A DNA stretch of 64,000 nucleotides from Hymenolepis diminuta (lineage: Eukaryota; Platyhelminthes; Cestoda; Cyclophyllidea; Hymenolepididae), in NCBI GenBank assembly GCA_900708905.1, contig CAADRB010000049.1, positions 923,056-987,055 of the forward strand, given 5' to 3'. The position numbers and the translations under genes were made by a program. The notes under the pieces were generated by a model, which had not been told where the DNA came from, did no database searches, and was given only the letters and a program-made list of their open reading frames with translations. Within the stretch, counting starts at the first letter, position 1, and each line of letters begins with the position of its first letter. Positions 42,901 through 51,900 of the stretch are shown here, piece after piece.

Positions 42901-45900
42901 TTGCACCACTCTCATCTTCTTTACTGTTGAGTGTTATTATACATGATTACAGGCATTCTATTTTAAACTGCACCTGGTTCACAACGAAAAGACGGTTTTC
43001 AGAGTCGCGAAAAAATAATGAAAAAGAATCAAAAAAGCTTTTGAAAGCTAAGATTTATTTAGCGCCAAATTATTTGCCTTAAAACATCAACGTTGACAGA
43101 TGTGAAGCAGAGAATTTTGTCACTTTCCCCCTTAGAAAGCATAAGATGAATAACAGTATGAAAATTTTTGTCACCATTTATTAAAAATCGATAGACAATC
43201 GAATATTTTCGGTGCACTCAATCGAGTTTACTCGTAAATTCCTCCCTCATGTACTTAATTATCGATTTATGGACTTCTACACTCAGATAAGGATATATAA
43301 GACCACCGATAGAATCCATCGCTTCCAATATTGTTCAGCCAGTCAGCCATAAAAGTCCGATTCTATAAAAGTACATTTATTTCCCCAATATTGGCCCGCT
43401 GTTTGAGCTACAGGTCTTCTCCCCTCCTCCTCTTAGTGTCTGACTAGTTGTAATTCTATAAAGTGAACAACAGATATTCTAACGGAACAAAAACGCAACT
43501 TAAAGGAACATCAAATGAATCCGTTTCAAATTCTGGTGATGAATGAACATAGATTAGAGAATTGCAAGGTGGGATCCAACTAATATTAACAGCAACTGAA
43601 AAAGCCGTGGAGAGCAAATTGTATAATCTAGATTGACACTGCGATATTACTCATTAATACTTTGCTCGGACCTAGAAGGAAGAACTATAGCTCGAATTGT
43701 GGTTCCATTTCCCCTTATTAAGAAAATGCGTTGACTTAGATAGATTTAGATCAGTAGGAAAATTATTATCAGTCTGACTAGCCAATAAGGCACGAAAGGT
43801 GGGCGTAAAAACCCAGGGATCAACAATGCAGTCCAAGGGCGAATGAGTGTTTGAAATTCACTCAGGTGCATTGAAATTAATCGATTGGGCTTCCTATTTA
43901 TTTACCTACCTGGACAATGCAGGAGAAGTTTCACAATTTTTAATGTAGTGGGGACGTTCGAACAAGTTGAAATAGAAGATAGCTAAATTTTGAGGGGAAG
44001 TTGAGGCAGGGATTCGGAAAAAATCCTGTTTCATCTAGCTCCAGGATGATCGGACCAGCGGTTTGACCATCAGTTTGTTTAGAATAGAATAACAATTTTC
44101 ATAGTTAAATAACAAAGAACCAGGCCACTTCCCCACTTTTAACTTGTAGGAGTAGAGGCTGTTATTGATCAGAAGAGTCATAGGTGTAGCCACTAGAGCT
44201 GACAATTAACAACAGCAGTCAATAGTTTTAAAAGTGAACACACGGATTGAGTAGACCAAAGTTTTATTGAGCTAACCACAATGAAGATTCGAGAGATTAA
44301 GAGAAAGTGGGAGAAAGATGTAAGAGTCGGTAACCGTTTGGTTGGGAGGTTCGTACAAAGGGGGTTTTATATCGTTTCAAAGAAAAGGGATATCATTGGA
44401 AGTCACCGCAGGGTTAAGAAACACTTATTTGAGGTCTACTTGATTAGTTAATTCCGCTAATTAAAATAAACCACTTGAGGACACGATGTCACAAACTGTC
44501 ACAGTGAGGACGAAATAAGTTAGGTCTCAGGGTTTAGTGATGACAGATAACGTTTTGGAAACGAATAGTGATTCATCCTTCAAACTAAGGACAAAGTAAG
44601 CATAAACTTATCAATAAAAATGAAACAAAACCTACTTTACTACACAGAAAGAAAAACTAAAATATAATAGTAATTATTGATCCAAAAGAAGAAATTCGAA
44701 ATTAATTCTAAAGCTGTGATATCAAAGCTGATAGAGGAGACGCAGCCGTATCGGATATTAAAGATATAGGAGAGAAGCGCTGACGACATAATTTGATCGC
44801 ACTTGCTTCCCTTTTGATCAGTTCACTTTAGTCTTTAACAACTACTACAATGGGATTAAGTTCTCATCTCCTTCCGACCATTTTATGTGAAAGTTTAATG
44901 GCTATTCCTTAATGCACAGAGCGTTAGCGAAGAGAGCATTAAATTTGCGAAGAAGATAGTTCTTTAGAAATAAATAGAAATTCTTAGTGGAAGTTATTTT
45001 CAAAAGGAATTTCTCATTCTCTGAGGGCAAAAACATTCGAATTTTTTACAATATGAAATGCTTCCCAGGTCAAGTGAAAAATTTATGAAAGTGCACAAGT
45101 TTATTTGATCAGACCGTCGTGGCAAACAGTCAACGATATTAACTTCAGTCTCTTAAAACATAAATCCTCATCATAAGAAAACGGTGAAATACGGAATCGT
45201 CAACTTAAACATACTTGGAACTTCGCATAAAAGACCCAGAAGGCGCCTTATCTAGATCACATCGTATTACATCATATTGATTACAACTGTTTACATATGC
45301 AAACAAGACAGACAATTTCGAGATGCTTTAAGCTGTATAAAAGACACCAGGTTGTCATCCTCAATGTTGATACTAAACTCAATACCAGTTTCTCCAAAGA
45401 ATATTTCCTGAACTAAGAAGTGGAGATGTAGAAAATCCCGAATTCCGTGGACATAATCTCTCTACCCTTTCAGAAAATTATAGTTGTATATCCATGTGTC
45501 CGAATGGAGTAACACAAGCAAAACTTATGAATAAACGGATACATTAATACTAATTTGGTGATTTGGAATAAGCCTTTCCATCTAATCTAACAAAATGGTG
45601 CATATCCAAGGTTGTGAGATGCGTAATGACGATTATTAATGAGTTTAAACTAACACTCGTAAGCCCTGAAGATTGTATGGAACACTAATACTCTGGTTCA
45701 AGGGAAATTTCCACCGAAAGGTTTAAGTTTCACAATCCTCCCTAAATAAATACGTGTAACATTGACAACTATGCTTCTCCCCGTCCACTATACACTAAAT
45801 TTAACTCAAAGTTTATTTCTTAAATTAATCTAGTAGCGAATTCAACCGAATTAAAAGCTGCTGCATTGATTAGATTTGAACTTGTAGGAACAAATGAACT

Positions 45901-48900
45901 GGCAGCTAACAACAGCAAACAACGGTTCCAAAAAAGCAAGGCACAAAGGGTTGTGTAGGCCAAAGTTCGATTGAGTAAACCATGATGAGGATTTGAGAGG
46001 GTAAGAGAGGATGAGAGGGAAGCTTATGAGCAAATTTATGATAAGCGTGTGTGGGCATAGTAATAGAAATACAAAGACAGTTTATATGAGTCACTTGGGC
46101 AAGGACGTGCGTGAGGTACCAGTGTAGATGTACTTTCAAATTAAGAGTGAAGTGCAGTGACCTACTGTGGTGCCGACCTGTAGTGATTTCATGTCAGTGA
46201 TTGATGTTACTCCACAATTTGTTCACCCTCTCTCCGTAAACAGTGATACTCTGCATGTTAGCAATATTCTTAGCCAAATTGAATTGGCTAAGCATAGGAT
46301 GGTTCTCGGATGGATGCATGGATGAATAAAGTCGTGTACAGTGGTATCCATGTTAGGCTGGGTTAGGCGAAAATTGTCGTTATTGGAATATTTAACCATA
46401 TTTCACAGACAGACCCCCTGGAAATACTCGATTTCGTAAGTTATTCGCAAAATTGATAAAATAAATAGCATTGGTGCAGGTCTAAGAATGTCTTAGACGA
46501 TAAAAATATATCCTGAAGCTTGAAACTTTGATTTTTATTTATAAAAGGTCTTCACTGTCAACCTAGAGAGATACCCTATTCAGTTCTTAAAGTTTCCGGG
46601 TAATTTGTTATAACTAACCAAACTGAAATAATTCAGTGCATATATATTTTTAGACACAGCATGAAAATTTTAAAAAATGAATTATTATACTCGTTTTAAA
46701 TTCTTACAAATATACCTGACTGGAAATCTCATTTCTCTAATCAAAGTACGCATCCATTTATCGATAGACAAGTTTTAAAAACCCCTAATTCCAGATAAAA
46801 TGTGTCAGAACACCGAACAGACGATAGATTCCTCCCACGTATTTTCCGTCAATTATAAAGTTGAGACCGGATGAGTCATTGATTCCATAAATGTCATTTT
46901 CATATGATATGGTTACCATACGCATATTGACTCATTTCACGCCCACAGCCATCCGCAGCAGCACCAGACGCAAATTTCGCGTCTGTGGTTCGGTCAGAAA
47001 CATCAATTTTCAGCAGGCGGCTGTGGTTGGTTCTCATCCCCACAATCTGACATGATTGCTTACCCTGAAATGAGGTCCTAAAGAACACATATGAAAATTT
47101 CACTGTTCCATCAAGGTCCTTCCACTTAAAGGTTGAAATCAATCTAAGTGGATAATGTCACATACTGAAACTGATTATAAAGCTTTAGATACTAGCTAAA
47201 AGTGGTTGATACAGTATTCATATTAGATCGGTTAAGACGTCAGCTTTCTGAATCTAGACAAAGAGAGAGCATAGAGGAAAACTGTTTAATAAGTCGTCGA
47301 GAAAGGCTCAGTGGCGATCTTTGGCCGACACCCGAAATAGAGGAGAAACTACTAAAGAATACACGCAAAAACCCAACAGATCATGCATGCTTGCAAGGTC
47401 TAGACTTGAAAGCTATGTTTTAACAAATTAGACTAAGATATTCTTAATTGAATGACATAATTATATTTTTCAAATCCTAAATAGATTGATAAATCGAGGT
47501 GGCATCACCAACCGCCAAATTTCATCAACCATAAACAAAGCGTTGTACTGCTTCAGTGAGATTAGAAGAGCACAGCACTCTGCTTATGAGCGTGTTAGAA
47601 CAGGACTGTTTTTAATCATAGGTATACGTACCTCAGGTATGTGTCCAAGACTCAAACAACAGCGCGCAGATTATGGTATTTACTATTTTCTCGGCTAGAA
47701 ATTAGACTAATGTCATACTACAATTCAAAACAAGATAAATTGTCTGTTGCAGCGCAGAAATGCTTATAGTTTTTAATCACGGAAAAAATAAACGAGTTAA
47801 TAAGGGGTGAAACAGGAGAGGGGACCAAGGAGAAGCAAAAAGAGACGCCTTGTTTGAATTTTGGAAGCCCTGAATTGTTCATGTTCTTATAAGGATAAAT
47901 GTTCTTGTAGTGATGTCCTAGTCTTCAATTGACTCCCAAATTCATAGATGAGATCATGTCCCCACTATTCAAAGTTAGTTGACCGGGTTGAGTGAGTTTC
48001 ATGGTTGACCATGGCGCCCCTGCTAATTTGTATCTTCTTACAATTAAGGACAGATAGATGGGACTGGTAAAATTGTTTTAACGTAGTGTGGCTCACATTT
48101 ATACACTTTTCCTGCCCAACTATAACCATACAAAGGAAATTGTGCCAAGCAGGTTTTTTAAAAAACCTTCCGAGACGTGAGAACATGCAATACCGCAGAG
48201 TAAGGTAAACAGTCGAAATTATCGTCATTTTCCACAATTATTACTAAATTTGAGAAAAACAGAGGGTGTTCTGCAGCCTATACATCTGTCTGTCGGATAG
48301 AGCAATATATAAATCGTCCTCATTTCAGCAAAAGTACAAAATTTCCTTCCTGAACATGCATCTTGATTTTTTAATTGATGACTCAACGTCAATAATAATG
48401 ACGTCACTGCACAAATGTTTTGGAAAAACTCTGTTCCAATAAATCAATCGTAATTCGAGCGCCAGGGTGATGTTCAAATTTGACTTCTCCATCAACGCAA
48501 ACCCGTTCAACGCGTATCTTTGATGCGAACGCAAATTATAAATTCTGATGAAATAGGCTTAAGCACAAAACAAAGTATAAAATGATATTGTAGTCCAGCA
48601 AACTAGTAAATATAACTTTACACTACAGAAGAATTAGCGTCCACCCTGAATGAAATCAAGCGATCTCTATCACCTTTAAAACATAATTGCTAGTCTTTTC
48701 TACTTGCTATTAGTTGTAAAAAAATATTTACGATTCACAAGCTGATATCCCAGCCAGGAAGAAAAACACAAATACTTGCCGTTATTGCGAAAATTTCTTA
48801 TAGTCCAACCCGAACTTGACACCTCACCGTTTCAAGCCGCGCCTTTCTTTTTGAGCTTCTTCGCTTGAAGTCCTAATACTAGTTACTTCTTGGAAACTTA

Positions 48901-51900
48901 TTCATTTTTCGGGTGATTGATGCAGCTTAATTCTGTTTCCTCCCATTAGTATTTCCATTGGAGACTTTCCAGATAAGTTTCAGATAACCAGCAGTCCAGA
49001 AATTCGAGAGAACAGCTTTCAGACTTCCTGCTATTGCTCCCTCTCCTTTTTCGTAGGACACGATCCTTTTCCCATCTCTTGATTTGGAGCTTTCGCTTCG
49101 GATGCCTGGAACAGAACACTGCATTCGTCTTTGGTTTCGAAGGATGGTCTCCATTCTGTCTTTCAGATAGTATTCACTTTCGATACTGGTTTCGATCCAA
49201 TAACTGTAGTAGGAACAATTTCAGGATTCTGCTTCCTTTTCGCCCCCTTCCTTCTGCTAGTTTTTGTAACGCGTCCGTAGAGATTCTTCTATGGATTTTC
49301 ATTCTGATTCATCTCCTTCTTCGAGATGACTGTTGGTTCAGTCACCTAACTGATCGTTGGTTCAACCTTTTGGGTAATGTTCTTCTTTCTGAATTCTGGT
49401 TTCGTTCGACACATTGTTTCTATGTTCTCGTTTGCCACACAATTTGCAAGCACGAGATTTGTATGGACAAAATCGGGAAAAGTGCAAATCATTACAAAGC
49501 CAGAATCCAGATAATTTTACAGAGAGGAGACATTCCAGGGTACATTTTCACTGGAGATTCGACTGACATAATTGTGCCCACCAGAATTCTGCTGATTCAT
49601 ACAATTGCCACAGTTAATGTTCAATTTTCTCCATTAATTAGCAATATTATCTAATGTGATTTTATCACTTCCTTCGACTATTCTAAGGATTCGACAACAG
49701 ACATCGGTTGGACAAAACTCTGGAAGGCCACTCAAAAACAGTAGACATTTGAAATGATTACCCGAAAGTGAGAGAAATCGCAGTTCAAAACCACTGTTGA
49801 TGGGGCTAGAATAGGCCATCCAGTCCTCATTATGTTCCTTGATGAGAGAAAAACAATTAAAGCACTTTCGAAGTTTAAAAGACTTTCCACCAAAACATTC
49901 AGAAAGAATCAAGACAGTTGAATTGGAAGTAAGAATCGAAATATTCTTAGGGGGGAGGAAACTTTTAGACTTTTTTCAGTCGTTCCTAACGTAACAACGG
50001 TCAAACTTTACACCACTTAGGTTATTAGCAATACCATTCCGGTAAATATCCTCACACCTTTCAAACCTTTTAGCAAAACTTTGACCTGTCTCTGGACTAT
50101 AATGAAATTCGTTAACTTGTCTAACCATTAAATCTGCAGATGGTTTGGGTAAGGAAATATCCAATGTTTCAGTTTTCATGTTCACACATCTTGAAAACCG
50201 TTCTTGCAGCATCATAAGACCTTCTGATTGTTTCTTCAGCAATAATTTGTAACGTCCCTGCTGTTTCTTCAGAAAAAGTTCATTCTTCTTCAAGATAAAC
50301 TTAAATTCAAAAATAATCAAATTTTGGGTTTTTCTTAAGCTACCTTCGCCAAATTTTACGATCTACGAGCTGATATCCCAGCCAGGAAGAAGTAAAACAA
50401 AATTTCTCGTGATTATCGCAAAAATTTAGAGTTCAACTCGGACTTAGCACAAGTAAATCGAGATAACATCACCGACCACGGTCAACAAGCTCTAAATATT
50501 ACGAACATAATCTAACTCATGAATATGAGTATCAATTTTGAACACTAGAGTATTCCTCGTGAGAATCTTGAGAACTCAAACAGCAGAAAGTTAATAAAGT
50601 AAAGTTCTTGATGCTCCTCATTAATTACCGTATGACCCCCCTTTCCCGTTTCATACATCAGACTATTTGATGTTTCCCATATTCGAACACCATCACACGA
50701 TTCAAACACGTAGTTGTTTTGCAAGCAATACTACGGACAATGATAATAATAATGCGTCATGGACTTTCAGTACAGTAAAAACAAGAAAATATATATTTGA
50801 GGAAATATCGATAATTTTTTGAAAATTAATATCCTTCCTTCCTTTATTATTGAATTTGAAAAAGTTCGTTGATAGAACATGATTCTCAAAGCAGTCTTTC
50901 ACTACTCTTAAAGTTAGCTTCATTTCACGGAAATGCTTGAATTTCTACTTAACTGTTTTTCGAATAAGAACGAATAGATTTAATAAATAAATCCTATTAT
51001 GTCCTTTAAACAGAAATTAAAAATTGACTGACTTCCCAAAAATATAGAGAATAATCGTACCTTTAAAAATATTTCCACCTTCGTATCTGAAGGCAAGCGT
51101 TCTATCCCTCCGTTATGATAATCTCATAAAACTTCCATATTTAGTGCATTTAATGACGTGATAAGACTTGGAGATATCAGAACTCTCCGAAAAATGTGAA
51201 AATATGTAGTACAGTTGGAAATCAATGCATGAACTAACTCGAAATAAGAGTAAAATTTAAGAATAGGGAAGAATAAAAAGAAAATGATAAGATTTGCATC
51301 ACACTCCCATTTTGAAGAAACTAAACTTTGAATGCAAACCAATGATCAACATCTCTGCTTTGTATTGAGTTAAAGTAGGAATAGGTATGAAATAGCTGTG
51401 CGCTGGTGGCACAGAGTTTGACGTGTCCGATTGCGAATTCAGAGTTCTCGGTGCTTAACCAGCGAGCGAAACGGCCAACCAAATCATTAAAATGATAGAA
51501 TTTGAGTTTCTTATCAAAGCGGCTCCGTAATGTAATCTTTCTAACCGAAATGAGTGCTACAAAAAGCTTACTTAAATTGAATTAAGAGTTATAAAAGTAC
51601 AAAATTAATGAAATACTTAACTTGAGGCACGTAAAGACGATGAGTGCGTTAGTGAGAAAAACCCAATTGATTTTCAAATCTATTCGTTTGAACTTTCTTT
51701 CCTTTTCATACTGCAACTATTATTGTTATTATTATTACTATGTAATTAGTGACCTGGAACTTCGACAAGAAAATTATTATACCGAAAGAGGACAAAAAGG
51801 AGCAAAATAAAAAACGAACTATGCAACACGCAATCAGGGAAATATACCAATCTCTTTTTCTCGCCTTTAACTTTCAGTCAGAAGTAAATGTTTGTTTAGT

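Larger units (their letters stand above)
48727..50490 (-). mobile_element. Ty3/gypsy LTR retrotransposon remnant, internally deleted, minus strand
   Basis: The element reads right to left: 5' LTR end (from about 50490 to 50355), a candidate primer-binding segment TTTGGCGAAGGTAGC immediately after it, gag (50320-49630 in two frames), zinc knuckles (about 49507-49410), a poorly readable stretch, the end of integrase (48970-48922), then the 3' LTR end (48835-48727). The homology between the two LTR ends stops at ATCGTAAA in both, which is what an LTR border should do. Protease, reverse transcriptase and RNase H are absent, so a large internal deletion has joined gag to integrase. Several stops and frame changes show that it is dead. 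It sits in intron 1, in the same orientation as the gene. Confidence 0.7.

Noticed and set aside
46900..47142. Possible extra storkhead exon in intron 1
   Set aside because: Exons 1 and 2 join in phase and align to vertebrate STOX without a gap; an inserted exon here would disrupt the conserved IESIG-DAGG junction. Kept only as a structural curiosity.
49034..49654. 206-codon plus-strand open frame, the second longest in the window
   Set aside because: It is the antisense of the decayed gag of the minus-strand gypsy element; the meaningful motifs, such as the zinc knuckles, are on the other strand.
51401..51464. 64-nt tRNA-like fold with 7-bp closing stem
   Set aside because: No standard anticodon arm can be drawn, and the segment aligns to the SINE family, which explains it better.
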